From Microbulbifer sp. Q7 (GTDB lineage: Bacteria; Pseudomonadota; Gammaproteobacteria; Pseudomonadales; Cellvibrionaceae): a stretch of DNA of 64,000 nucleotides. Made by a program: the position numbers and the translations under genes. The first letter of the stretch is position 1. The number at the start of each line of letters is the position of its first letter. The notes beneath the pieces are model-generated. The model was not told where the DNA came from. It searched no databases and worked only from the letters and a program-made list of their open reading frames with translations. Positions 7,737 through 16,521 of this stretch are shown here, piece by piece. The stretch covers positions 1-64,000 of the forward strand of contig NZ_LROY01000002.1 of the NCBI RefSeq assembly GCF_001639145.1, given 5' to 3'.

Positions 7737-9503
7737 CTAGATGGCTTGCGTGGCCCGCTGGAGCCAGGCTTTCGTTTTGTCACTCACCAGTGGCAGCAGG
7801 GTATCACGTACCTTTTGGTGGTAGTCGTTGAGCCACTTTCGTTCGCCGTCCGTCAGTAATTCCGCCTCGATCAGGCGGTGCTCGATCGGTGCCAGTGTCA
7901 GCTCTTCGAATTCCAGAAAACCCGGACACTCTGCACACTCTTTCACGAAGACCAGATTCTCGATGCGGATACCGTATTCACCGGCAAGGTAAAAACCCGG
8001 CTCGTTGGAAACGATCATGCCGGCTTCGAGAGGCACACTGGTGTGGGCCTTGCCGATACGCTGCGGCCCCTCGTGCACACTGAGAAAGCTACCCACGCCA
8101 TGACCGGTACCATGGGCGTAGTCGAGCCCGGCATCCCACAGGGATTTGCGCGCGAAGGCGTCGATCTGTTCGCCGCAGGTGCCTTTGGGGAAGCGCAGGG
8201 TGGCAATGGCGATATGCCCCTTGAGCACCCGGGTGAAATGCTCCTTGGCCTGCGCGGGGAACTCTCCCAGCGCCACCGTGCGGGTCACATCGGTGGTGCC
8301 GTCCGGATACTGGCCGCCGGAGTCGATCAGATAAATACCGCGGGCCTCCATCGGCAGGCTGGATTGCGGGCTTACCCGGTAGTGCACAATGGCCCCGTTC
8401 CCCTGGTAGCCGGAGATGGAATCAAAGCTGTCGTCGGTAAATCCTTCCCGTTGTTCGCGTTTCTCGCGCAATAGCTGTACCGCCTCCAGCTCGCCAAAGC
8501 CCTCTCTTTTTACGGCGTCGGGTAGCTCGGCGAGGAATTCGCACAGGGCGGCGCCGTCGCGGATGTGGGCGGCGCGGCTGCCCTCCAGCTCAACCGGGTT
8601 TTTTCTGGCCTTGGCGCCGGTAATCGGATCGCGCTCAAGGAGTACCTGTATCTCGCGGCTTCTGAGTTGCTGCAGGGTCCAGCAGTTGGTGAGCTGTGGG
8701 TCTGCCCACACCCGCTGTACATGCTGGCGCTCGGCGGCGCTGAACAGTGCGGCTTTGTCATTGACCAGTTCGACCTGACTCCCCAGATGTTGGCGCAGGG
8801 CGTCTCCGCTGGCGCTTGCTGCCAGATAGAGGGTGGCACTGCCGTCGTGGTAAAGGAAGCCCATACAGAGGGCCACCGGGAGGTGCGGTATATCACTGCC
8901 GCGGATGTTGAACAGCCAGGCGCAGACTTCGGGGTTGGCGAGCCACAGGGCATCCTGGTTTTTGTCGGCGAGCAGTTTGGCGATACGCTGGCGTTTGCTG
9001 TCGGCATCCTCGCCGGTAAAGGTTTGTGGGTGCGGGCGCGCGGGACCGCATGGTGTGGCGGGGCGGTCCTGCCAGATGTGGTCGATGGGGTTAGTGTCGA
9101 GGGCGCGCAGTTCGATGCCGCGCTCGTCCAGGCGTTGTTTCAGGGGGGCGAGGCCGGGTTCGGTGTGCAGTCGCGGGTCGTAGCCGAGAATGTCCCCTTC
9201 ACCGAGGGCGTCGCACAGCCAGTCGGCGATTGCGCTGGGTGCCAGGTCGCCTTGTTCGATGGTCTGGTCGCCAATCTGCTGCTTGGCCTGAATGGTATAG
9301 CGGCCATCGACAAACAGGGCGGCGCGATTGGTGGTGACGGCGGCGAGGCCGGCAGAGCCATCAAAGCCCGTGAGCCAGGCGAGGCGTTCATCGGCGGCGG
9401 GCACGTACTCGTTCTGGTACTCGTCGCACCGGGGCACCAGGAAGCCCTGTACCTGCTGTTCGGATAGCGCCTGTTGCAGGGCCTCCAATCGTTCCTGACT
9501 CAT
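7737..9503 (-). CDS. Xaa-Pro aminopeptidase (M24B family, aminopeptidase P)
   Basis: A 588-aa metallopeptidase that removes N-terminal residues ahead of proline in the cytoplasm. It has the three-domain layout of eukaryotic-type APP1: two creatinase-like N-terminal domains followed by a pita-bread catalytic domain. Visible metal ligands are the Asp pair in YLIDSGGQYPDGTTDVTRT, His in HGTGHGVGSFLSVHEGP, and Glu in VSNEPGFY and GIRIENLV. It is longer than E. coli PepP (about 440 aa). GAGGTG precedes the ATG. It is divergent from prfC and convergent with the MATE gene. Confidence 0.93.
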   Translation of the reverse strand: MSQERLEALQQALSEQQVQGFLVPRCDEYQNEYVPAADERLAWLTGFDGSAGLAAVTTNRAALFVDGRYTIQAKQQIGDQTIEQGDLAPSAIADWLCDALGEGDILGYDPRLHTEPGLAPLKQRLDERGIELRALDTNPIDHIWQDRPATPCGPARPHPQTFTGEDADSKRQRIAKLLADKNQDALWLANPEVCAWLFNIRGSDIPHLPVALCMGFLYHDGSATLYLAASASGDALRQHLGSQVELVNDKAALFSAAERQHVQRVWADPQLTNCWTLQQLRSREIQVLLERDPITGAKARKNPVELEGSRAAHIRDGAALCEFLAELPDAVKREGFGELEAVQLLREKREQREGFTDDSFDSISGYQGNGAIVHYRVSPQSSLPMEARGIYLIDSGGQYPDGTTDVTRTVALGEFPAQAKEHFTRVLKGHIAIATLRFPKGTCGEQIDAFARKSLWDAGLDYAHGTGHGVGSFLSVHEGPQRIGKAHTSVPLEAGMIVSNEPGFYLAGEYGIRIENLVFVKECAECPGFLEFEELTLAPIEHRLIEAELLTDGERKWLNDYHQKVRDTLLPLVSDKTKAWLQRATQAI

Positions 9504-9576
9504 GATTCACCTCATTCTTATGGATGTCGCAGCGGATGCAATGACCGGGGACAACTTGCGGGACACGAGCTTGGCG

Positions 9577-9586
9577 CCCCCCCCCC
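9577..9586. repeat. Homopolymer tract of ten C
   Basis: An uninterrupted C10 run lies in the 260-bp spacer between the divergent aminopeptidase P and prfC genes, 74 bp upstream of the former's ATG. Such tracts are prone to slipped-strand length change. Whether it lies within a promoter cannot be decided from sequence. Confidence 0.8.
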
Positions 9587-9722
9587 GATAACCCATCCCG
9601 GGGGCCGGGCATTACATCCTTCACAGCGTATCTTGTTGCCACTGGAAATAGAGCCAGCCAGTTTAGCCGCAGTCTAGGCCCCCCGAATCGCCATTTCCAG
9701 CGATACCGGCGCGCCAGACGTG

Positions 9723-9728
9723 TATAAT
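9723..9728 (+). promoter_or_regulatory. Probable prfC promoter -10 box
   Basis: A perfect TATAAT preceded by TG (TGTATAAT) lies 35 bp before the prfC ATG. No convincing -35 hexamer sits at the right distance, so it may rely on the upstream TG. Confidence 0.45.
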
Positions 9729-9763
9729 GCGCGCCTGTTTTTTATCCAGTTTCAAGTTGCATT

Positions 9764-11347
9764 ATGGGTCAGTCTTCAAGTCTGGCGGGCATCAATGGCC
9801 GCCGCACCTTTGCCATCATCTCCCACCCGGACGCCGGTAAAACCACGGTGACCGAAAAGCTGCTGCTGTTCGGGAATGCCATCCAGCTGGCGGGCTCGGT
9901 CAAGGGCAAGAAGGGGCCGCACGCTCGTTCCGATTGGATGACCATGGAGCAGGAGCGGGGCATCTCCGTGACCTCTTCGGTGATGCAGTTTCCCTATAAA
10001 CAGCGCGTGGTGAATCTGCTGGACACCCCAGGGCACGAGGACTTCTCGGAGGATACGTACCGGGTTCTGACGGCGGTGGACTCCGCACTGATGGTCATCG
10101 ACGGGGCCAAGGGTGTTGAGGATCGCACCATCAAGCTGATGAACGTGTGTCGCCTGCGCACCACGCCGATCCTGTCCTTTATCAACAAGCTGGACCGTGA
10201 TATCCGCGATCCCATCGAGGTGATGGATGAGATCGAGGAGGTGCTGAATATTCAGGCGGCGCCGATCAACTGGCCGCTGGGCTCCGGCAAGTTGTTCAAG
10301 GGGGTGTACAACCTCTACACCGACACTATTCATGTGTTCAAGCAGGGGCAGGGTCACACCATTCCCGAAGACATCCAGATCCAGGGTCTGGATTCCGACG
10401 AGGCGACGGCGCTGCTGGGTGAGGATGCGGAGGAGATTCGCGAGGAAATCGACCTGGTGCGTGGCGCGACCCACGAGTTTGACCTGGAAGCCTACCGAGC
10501 GGGCAAATTGACGCCGGTGTTTTTCGGCACGGCGCTGGGCAACTTCGGTGTGCGCGAGATGCTGGATGGTTTTGTGGAGTGGGCCCCGGGTCCGCAGTCC
10601 CGCGCCACCAATGAGCGTGAAGTACAGCCCGATGAGGACAAGTTTTCCGGTTTCGTTTTCAAGATCCAGGCAAACATGGATCCCAAGCACCGCGACCGGA
10701 TTGCCTTTATGCGTGTATGTTCCGGTACCTATAACCGCGGCATGAAAATGAAGCATGTGCGTATTGGCAAGGACGTAAAAATTGCCGATGCGGTAACCTT
10801 TATGGCCGGCGATCGCACCCATGTGGAAGAGGCAATCGCAGGAGATATTATCGGCCTGCACAACCATGGCACTATCCAGATTGGCGATACCTTTACTGAA
10901 GGCGAGAGCCTGAAGTTCACAGGGATTCCCAATTTTGCCCCGGAGCTGTTCCGCCGTATTCGCCTGAAAGACCCGCTGAAGCTGAAGCAGCTGCAGAAAG
11001 GGCTGCAGCAGTTGTCCGAAGAGGGCTCGACACAGGTGTTCTTCCCGCTGGACAACAATGACATCATTGTTGGCGCGGTGGGGGTGCTGCAGTTTGAAGT
11101 GGTCGCCTATCGTCTGAAAGACGAATACAAGGTGGAAGCCATTTACGAAAACGTCAATGTAAACACCGCGCGCTGGGTCGACAGTGAAAGTGTTAAGGAA
11201 CTGGAAAACTTCAAGCGCAAGGCAAGTATTAATCTGGCGCTGGACGGCTCCGGGCACCTGACGTACCTGGCTCCCACACGGGTGAACCTGCAGCTGGCAC
11301 AAGAGCGTTATCCGGATGTCCGCTTCTACGCGACCCGGGAACACTGA
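9764..11347 (+). CDS. prfC: Peptide chain release factor 3
   Basis: A 527-aa translational GTPase that recycles RF1/RF2 from the ribosome after peptide release. The GTP-binding elements are clear: P-loop HPDAGKTT (residues 21-28), [14 protein letters not shown] (G3, with the RF3-specific sequence) and NKLDRD (G4). The length equals E. coli RF3 (529 aa), and the C-terminal [22 protein letters not shown] is typical of RF3. It is followed after 47 bp by an acyltransferase gene on the same strand. Confidence 0.98.
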   Translation: MGQSSSLAGINGRRTFAIISHPDAGKTTVTEKLLLFGNAIQLAGSVKGKKGPHARSDWMTMEQERGISVTSSVMQFPYKQRVVNLLDTPGHEDFSEDTYRVLTAVDSALMVIDGAKGVEDRTIKLMNVCRLRTTPILSFINKLDRDIRDPIEVMDEIEEVLNIQAAPINWPLGSGKLFKGVYNLYTDTIHVFKQGQGHTIPEDIQIQGLDSDEATALLGEDAEEIREEIDLVRGATHEFDLEAYRAGKLTPVFFGTALGNFGVREMLDGFVEWAPGPQSRATNEREVQPDEDKFSGFVFKIQANMDPKHRDRIAFMRVCSGTYNRGMKMKHVRIGKDVKIADAVTFMAGDRTHVEEAIAGDIIGLHNHGTIQIGDTFTEGESLKFTGIPNFAPELFRRIRLKDPLKLKQLQKGLQQLSEEGSTQVFFPLDNNDIIVGAVGVLQFEVVAYRLKDEYKVEAIYENVNVNTARWVDSESVKELENFKRKASINLALDGSGHLTYLAPTRVNLQLAQERYPDVRFYATREH

Positions 11348-11394
11348 CGCCCGCAATCAAATAGCAGTACTTACGCAGTAACCTTTGAGAAGAG

Positions 11395-12030
11395 ATGATG
11401 ACCGTGACTGTTGCCAAGAAAACCACGATCCCCGCGCAATTGCCGGACGAAATGCCGCGCAGCGGCAACTGGTTTACCCGCGGTGTTGGCCTGCTGATCG
11501 TGAAAGCACTGGGCTGGCGTATTGAAGGAGAATTCCCGCGGGAAAAAAAGGTGATGGTGGCACTGGCTCCGCACACTTCCAATTGGGACTTTGTGGTAGC
11601 AATGCCATTCATCCTGGCGCTGGGCCTCAAGGCATCCTGGCTCATGAAGAAGGAAGCGTTCTTCTTCCCGTTTAAAAACCTGTTTAAATGGCTTGGCGGT
11701 ATCCCCACTGACCGCTCTGCGGCTGGCGGCATGGCCAAACAGGTGGCGAGCCAGTTCCGGAAAAACGAAAAAATGTGGGTCGCCATTACCCCGGAAGGGA
11801 CCCGCAAGAAAACCGCAAAATGGAAGAACGGTTTTTTGCGTATCGCCTATGCGGCGGATGTGCCGGTGGTGCTGATTGCCTGGGATTTCCCCAGCAAGCA
11901 GATTTGCGTGGATTCCCTGTACCAGCCCACTGGTAATCTGGAAATCGATATGCGGGAAATCCAGCGACGTTTCCATAAGTACCAGGGCCGCAACCCGCAA
12001 TACCAGACGGATTTTGACGAGGCCGCCTGA
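11395..12030 (+). CDS. PlsC-like acyltransferase family protein
   Basis: A 211-aa lysophospholipid/glycerolipid acyltransferase-like protein. The usual HX4D motif appears as APHTSNWDFV, and the second block as ITPEGTRKK, equivalent to the FPEGTR motif of PlsC. It lacks strong hydrophobic spans, so it is likely membrane-peripheral. Two adjacent ATGs (11395, 11398) fit the GAGAAGAG ribosome site equally. It probably belongs to an operon with the small membrane protein 21 bp downstream. The acyl acceptor is not known; HTSNWD-type members are often annotated as 1-acylglycerol-3-phosphate acyltransferases. Confidence 0.85.
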   Translation: MMTVTVAKKTTIPAQLPDEMPRSGNWFTRGVGLLIVKALGWRIEGEFPREKKVMVALAPHTSNWDFVVAMPFILALGLKASWLMKKEAFFFPFKNLFKWLGGIPTDRSAAGGMAKQVASQFRKNEKMWVAITPEGTRKKTAKWKNGFLRIAYAADVPVVLIAWDFPSKQICVDSLYQPTGNLEIDMREIQRRFHKYQGRNPQYQTDFDEAA

Positions 12031-12051
12031 CGTTTAATGGAGGCATATGCA

Positions 12052-12399
12052 ATGACCATCGTCATAACACTGTGTGTCTCCTTCGCGATATTTTCTCTTG
12101 TGATCTGGGGGCTGATGCACATGCGCACACCGCGCTTCCGGATGGAGAGGGCGGACTTCCTGCGCGGGTTGGAAGAGGTAATTGTTGGGCAGGCGGACGA
12201 AAATGCATGGCGAATGCTGATTAGCTACCCTATGCGCCACGATCCTGCTCTGGAAGCCCTGCGGCTGGAATGCCTGCAAATTGAAGATGACGAATACACC
12301 GGTAAGCTCCCGTACCTGTTTACCGACACTGGCCTGGAAAGGCTACGCGACCTGCGCGAGCGCTTGCTGGCACTGCCGTCGCACGATGAACCCGAATAA
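12052..12399 (+). CDS. Small single-pass membrane protein, unknown function
   Basis: 115 aa with one N-terminal membrane segment (about residues 3-23, ITLCVSFAIFSLVIWGLMHM) and a charged cytoplasmic tail of about 90 residues, predicted mostly helical. ATG at 12052 is chosen over 12037 because GGAGG lies 8 bases upstream of it and overlaps the earlier ATG. It sits between the acyltransferase and an M28 peptidase in what looks like one transcript. I do not recognise the family. Confidence 0.75.
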   Translation: MTIVITLCVSFAIFSLVIWGLMHMRTPRFRMERADFLRGLEEVIVGQADENAWRMLISYPMRHDPALEALRLECLQIEDDEYTGKLPYLFTDTGLERLRDLRERLLALPSHDEPE

Positions 12400-12437
12400 A
12401 TTCTGATAACAATCTCAATGCTGTAACTGGAGAAATC

Positions 12438-13844
12438 ATGTTGAAACCCCTGAAGAGTGTTGCCGGCGGGCTGGCCGCCGCACTGGTGGCGGTCGCTGCC
12501 CAGGCTATTCCCCTGAAACAGGAAGATCTGTCGGTGGCGGAAGTGCTGCGTGACCGCGCGCTGGAGTCCTCGGATGCATACAGCATTGTCGAGTCCCTGA
12601 CCGTGGAAGTGGGCCCCCGCCGTGCGGGTACCGAGGGGGACGAGCGAGCGGTGGCCTGGGCACAGGAGAAGATGAAGGCTCTGGGGTTTGACCGGGTCTA
12701 CACCGAGCAGATTGATGTAAAGCGCTGGGCACGCGGCCACGCCCATGCGGAAGTCACCGCGCCTTACCCCCAGCCGCTGGTGGTGTCATCCCTGGGTTAC
12801 GGCGCCTCCACGCCAGAGGGTGGTCTTACCGCTGAAATCGTTGAGTTTGCCGATGTCGAAGCGCTGATGAAAGCGCCCGCGCGCAAGGTGAAGGGAAAAA
12901 TCGCATTTATCAACAAGCGCATGGGCCGTGCACGTACCGGTGAAGGCTATGGTCCCGCGGTGCAAGGGCGCAGCAAGGGCATGCGCGCTGCCGCCGAGAA
13001 GGGCGCCGCCGCTATGCTGCTGCGCTCCGTAGGCACCGATTCCGACCGTTTCGCGCACACCGGCATGATGTCGATCGACGGTGTAGCAAATCCGGTACCG
13101 GCGCTGGCACTGTCCGCGCCTGACGCCAACCTGCTTGAAGCCATGCTCAAGCGTGGCAAGCCGGTGGAAGTGAAGCTGAATGTGCACAATGAAGCGCTGG
13201 CGGATGGCCCCTCGTTCAATGTGATTGGTGAAGTCGTGGGCCGCGAGAAGCCGGAAGAAGTGGTGCTGATTGGCGCACACCTGGATAGCTGGGATGAAGG
13301 TACCGGAGCGCTGGACGATGGTGCCGGTGTGGCCATCGTAATGGAAACCGCGCGTCTTATTTCAGAGTTGCCCCAGCGTCCGCGCCGCACCCTTCGTGTC
13401 GTGCTGTTCGGAGCTGAGGAGATCGGCCTGGTCGGTGCGAAACAGTATGTGGATGCGCACCAGAGTGAGCTGGATAAAATCATCATGGTGTCCGAATCGG
13501 ACTTTGGTGCTGGCAAGATCTGGCGCTTTGATACGCGTATTCCGGAGAGCAAGTTTGTGATCGCCGACCAGATGATGCAGCTGTTGGCGCCACTGGGTAT
13601 CGAGCGCGGCAATAACAAGTCTTACGGTGGTCCAGACAGCAGCATTTTCGTGGCGCAGGGCGTACCGGCCATGGGACTGTTCCAGGATGGTACCGACTAC
13701 TTCGATTACCACCATACGCCCAACGATACCTTGGACAAGGTGGATCCGGAGAATCTCAAGCAGAACGTGGCGGCCTGGGTCGTGATGTCATTCCTCGCCG
13801 CAGAAATGGAAGGGGATTTTGGCCGGGTGCCCACCGAGCACTAA
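12438..13844 (+). CDS. Secreted M28 family metallopeptidase (carboxypeptidase Q-like)
   Basis: A 468-aa zinc peptidase with a signal peptide ending about AAQA (residues 19-22). A PA-like domain lies in the middle (about 110-250), inserted as in plasma glutamate carboxypeptidase/carboxypeptidase Q. The dizinc ligands are visible: His and Asp in GAHLDSWDEGTGALDDGAG, Glu-Glu in FGAEEIGLVGAKQYV, Asp in SESDFGAG and His in DYFDYHHTPNDTLD. It is periplasmic or exported and likely digests small peptides. A strong terminator follows within 25 bp. Confidence 0.92.
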   Translation: MLKPLKSVAGGLAAALVAVAAQAIPLKQEDLSVAEVLRDRALESSDAYSIVESLTVEVGPRRAGTEGDERAVAWAQEKMKALGFDRVYTEQIDVKRWARGHAHAEVTAPYPQPLVVSSLGYGASTPEGGLTAEIVEFADVEALMKAPARKVKGKIAFINKRMGRARTGEGYGPAVQGRSKGMRAAAEKGAAAMLLRSVGTDSDRFAHTGMMSIDGVANPVPALALSAPDANLLEAMLKRGKPVEVKLNVHNEALADGPSFNVIGEVVGREKPEEVVLIGAHLDSWDEGTGALDDGAGVAIVMETARLISELPQRPRRTLRVVLFGAEEIGLVGAKQYVDAHQSELDKIIMVSESDFGAGKIWRFDTRIPESKFVIADQMMQLLAPLGIERGNNKSYGGPDSSIFVAQGVPAMGLFQDGTDYFDYHHTPNDTLDKVDPENLKQNVAAWVVMSFLAAEMEGDFGRVPTEH

Positions 13845-13867
13845 GCCTGCTGCCTGTTTTCGTTCCC

Positions 13868-13898
13868 AAAGCCCCGCAATGTGTGGGGCTTTTTTTTG
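13868..13898 (+). terminator. Rho-independent terminator after the M28 peptidase gene
   Basis: Stem AAGCCCC / GGGGCTT with a short loop followed by an eight-T run, 24 bp after the stop codon. Confidence 0.9.
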
Positions 13899-13998
13899 CC
13901 TCGGGTATTGTGCGCGAATTAACTGCCGCTCGATTGACAAGGCCATACCTGCTCGTCATGCTGGCTGCACCTCAATCAGGCAAGTCAAGGAATAGGTT

Positions 13999-14493
13999 AT
14001 GGCCAATATCACCCTGAAAGGAAATCCCGTCACTACCGTTGGTGAACTGCCTGCGGTTGGAAGCGATGCGCCGGCATTTACCCTGGTGCAGGGGGATCTG
14101 TCTGAGATCACTTTGGATGATCTCGCGGGCAAGCGTGTGGTTCTTAATATTTTTCCATCCGTAGATACGCCGACCTGCGCTACCTCGGTGCGCACGTTCA
14201 ATGAAAAGGTCGCGTCTCTGGACAATACCGTAGTGGTGTGTGTATCTGCGGATTTACCGTTTGCCATGGCGCGCTTCTGCGGTGCCGAGGGCATCGAAAA
14301 TGTGAAACTGGGCTCGGCGTTCCGCGCGAGCTTCGGTAAGGATTACGGCGTAGCCTTCGAGACCGGCCCGTTAAAAGGACTGCTCTCCCGGTCGGTGGTC
14401 GTGATTGACGAGCACGGCAAGGTCGCCTACACCGAACAGGTGGCAGAAACGGCAGATGAGCCGAGTTACGAGGGTGCCATCAGCGCACTCTGA
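13999..14493 (+). CDS. tpx: Thiol peroxidase (atypical 2-Cys peroxiredoxin)
   Basis: 164 aa, matching E. coli Tpx (168 aa). The peroxidatic Cys60 lies in [12 protein letters not shown] and the resolving Cys94 in [12 protein letters not shown], the spacing that defines Tpx (Cys61/Cys95 in E. coli). It reduces alkyl and hydrogen peroxides with thioredoxin as donor. It is single-gene: a terminator lies on each side. Confidence 0.97.
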   Translation: MANITLKGNPVTTVGELPAVGSDAPAFTLVQGDLSEITLDDLAGKRVVLNIFPSVDTPTCATSVRTFNEKVASLDNTVVVCVSADLPFAMARFCGAEGIENVKLGSAFRASFGKDYGVAFETGPLKGLLSRSVVVIDEHGKVAYTEQVAETADEPSYEGAISAL

Positions 14494-14516
14494 CAATCAT
14501 TCGGCACCTTATTTTC

Positions 14517-14549
14517 AAAAACGCCGCGACAACTGTCGCGGCGTTTTTT
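14517..14549 (+). terminator. Rho-independent terminator after tpx
   Basis: Stem ACGCCGCGACA / TGTCGCGGCGT with a two-base loop core followed by six T; A-rich 5' flank. It may also serve the convergent gene that ends at 14580. Confidence 0.92.
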
Positions 14550-14579
14550 GTTTAAGAGGGGCCCCGTCGGCTCGCATCC

Positions 14580-16466
14580 TCAGCGATGCTGCCCGCGCAA
14601 ATCTAGCACGGTTTCCTGCAGCGCTTCTGCTTTCACTTCTGCCGCGGTCAGTGGATCGCCTGCCACCACACATACACGCGACCAGAAACGCCGGGGCAGT
14701 GTGCTGAATGCATTGCCGTCCTTGTGGCTGAAGAAACTGCCCCATAAACCGCGCAGAGCCATGGGGATCACCGGCACCGGGGTGCGCTGCAGAATCTTTT
14801 CGATCCCCGCCTTGAACGGCTGAAGTTCGCCATCTTTGGTTAGCTGGCCTTCCGGGAAAATACACAGCAAGTCCCCATCCTTCAGTCCCTGTTCGATCTC
14901 CGCAAATGCCTGTGCATAGCCGGCCGGGTCCTGCTGTTTGGAGCAGATCGGGATGGCGCGGCTTGTCTTGAAGATAAAGTGCAGCACCGGAATTTCATAG
15001 ATCGGTTTGTACATGATGAAGCGGATAGGTCGGCGCACGGCGCCGGCCAGCAACAGCGCATCCACATAGCTTACATGGTTACAGGCAATAATCGCTGGTC
15101 CCTCGGCGGGAATGCGTTCGAGCCCCTTGTGGTTTACCCGGTACATGGTGTGGGAGAGCAGCCATATCAGCAGGCGCATCGCAAACTCCGGCACCTTGGC
15201 AAAAACGAATACGGCTACTGCCGCGTTCATCAGCGCCATGATCAGGAAAAACTGCGGGATGGTCGCCCCGAGCAGGTTGAGAAACACAATGCCCAGCACT
15301 GCCGCTACCACCATGAACAACGCATTTAGCACATTGTTCACCGCGATAATCCGCGCGCGGATACTGGGGTCCGAGCGCTCCTGCATCATGGCGTAGAGGG
15401 GCACGATAAAGAAGCCTCCGAATATTCCGATCAATGTCAGGTTGATCAGAATACCCAGAGATCCCTCGGCCGCCCAAAATGCTGTCACGGTCGCTTCGGC
15501 CGGTGGCTGATAGCCTCCGGTTGTGAATGCCAGTAACACCCCGGCAATCGTCAACCCGGCCGCGCCGATGGGTACCAGCCCCAGTTCCACGCGTCCGCCA
15601 GATAGCCGCCCACACAATAGTGAACCGATGGCGACGCCGATGGTGAAGCAGCACAGCAGCAGGGTCACCAGCGATTCGCTACCACCCAGCACATTGCGGG
15701 TGAGGCTGGGAATCTGGGTGAGGTATGCGGCGCCGAGCAGCCAGAACCAGGAGATGCCGATTATGGCGTAAAACACCGATGGCTTTTTCAGTGCTTCCCG
15801 CAACATCCTGCGGGTTTGGCTAACCGGGTTGTAGTTGATCTTCAGCTCTGGCACTGGTGCCACGGCGGAGGGAATGGCTCTGGAAATCCAATAGCCCAGT
15901 CCAGCGGTGGTCAGGATGATGATGGAAATCCACAGCAGGCCATGCTGCCCGCTACCGGTCTGTCCTGCCAGCAGGCCACCCACGATGGTGCCGAGCAATA
16001 TCGATACAAAGGTGCCCATTTCCACCAGTGCGTTACCGCTGACCAGTTCCGGCTTTTTCAGGTGCTGCGGCAGAATGGCGTATTTTACCGGGCCAAAGAA
16101 CGCCGACTGAACACCGAGAGCAAACAGTACCATCAGGCAAAAGGTGTTATTGCCGCTGTACAGCGCCCCAATACCAAATACTGCGATGGCAATTTCGGCC
16201 AGCTTGATCCGTCGGATCAACACGCTTTTGTCGGTCTTGTCCGCCACCTGGCCGGCGGTGGCGGAGAAAAGAAAGAAGGGCAGAATGAAAAGGCCGGCCG
16301 CCAGGTTAATCAGGAAGTTTGCCTCGGAGGCGGCCAGGCGGAAGGCGATCATGACAATCAACGCATTCTTGAACACGTTGTCGTTGAATGCCCCCAGAAA
16401 CTGGGTACAGAAAAAGGGTAGAAAACGGCGACTGCGCAACAGCTGCGATTGGCTGAGGTGGGCCAT
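14580..16466 (-). CDS. MFS transporter fused to 1-acylglycerophosphate acyltransferase
   Basis: 628 aa. Residues about 1-420 form a 12-TM major-facilitator permease resembling LplT (lysophospholipid flippase), opening FLPFFCTQFLGAFNDNVFKNAL. Residues about 430-628 are a PlsC-type acyltransferase with CNHVSYVDALLLAG (HX4D) and IFPEGQLTKDG. This is the order of LplT-Aas fusions but without the acyl-ACP synthetase domain of Aas. The likely role is import and re-acylation of lysophospholipids in the inner membrane. ATG at 16466 has GGGAG 8 bases upstream; an ATG 30 bp earlier lacks such a site. Confidence 0.88.
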   Translation of the reverse strand: MAHLSQSQLLRSRRFLPFFCTQFLGAFNDNVFKNALIVMIAFRLAASEANFLINLAAGLFILPFFLFSATAGQVADKTDKSVLIRRIKLAEIAIAVFGIGALYSGNNTFCLMVLFALGVQSAFFGPVKYAILPQHLKKPELVSGNALVEMGTFVSILLGTIVGGLLAGQTGSGQHGLLWISIIILTTAGLGYWISRAIPSAVAPVPELKINYNPVSQTRRMLREALKKPSVFYAIIGISWFWLLGAAYLTQIPSLTRNVLGGSESLVTLLLCCFTIGVAIGSLLCGRLSGGRVELGLVPIGAAGLTIAGVLLAFTTGGYQPPAEATVTAFWAAEGSLGILINLTLIGIFGGFFIVPLYAMMQERSDPSIRARIIAVNNVLNALFMVVAAVLGIVFLNLLGATIPQFFLIMALMNAAVAVFVFAKVPEFAMRLLIWLLSHTMYRVNHKGLERIPAEGPAIIACNHVSYVDALLLAGAVRRPIRFIMYKPIYEIPVLHFIFKTSRAIPICSKQQDPAGYAQAFAEIEQGLKDGDLLCIFPEGQLTKDGELQPFKAGIEKILQRTPVPVIPMALRGLWGSFFSHKDGNAFSTLPRRFWSRVCVVAGDPLTAAEVKAEALQETVLDLRGQHR

Positions 16467-16521
16467 GTGGGGCTCCCGGTAACTGGTACCGCTCAATGGT
16501 AAACCATCTCAAGCCGCCAGG

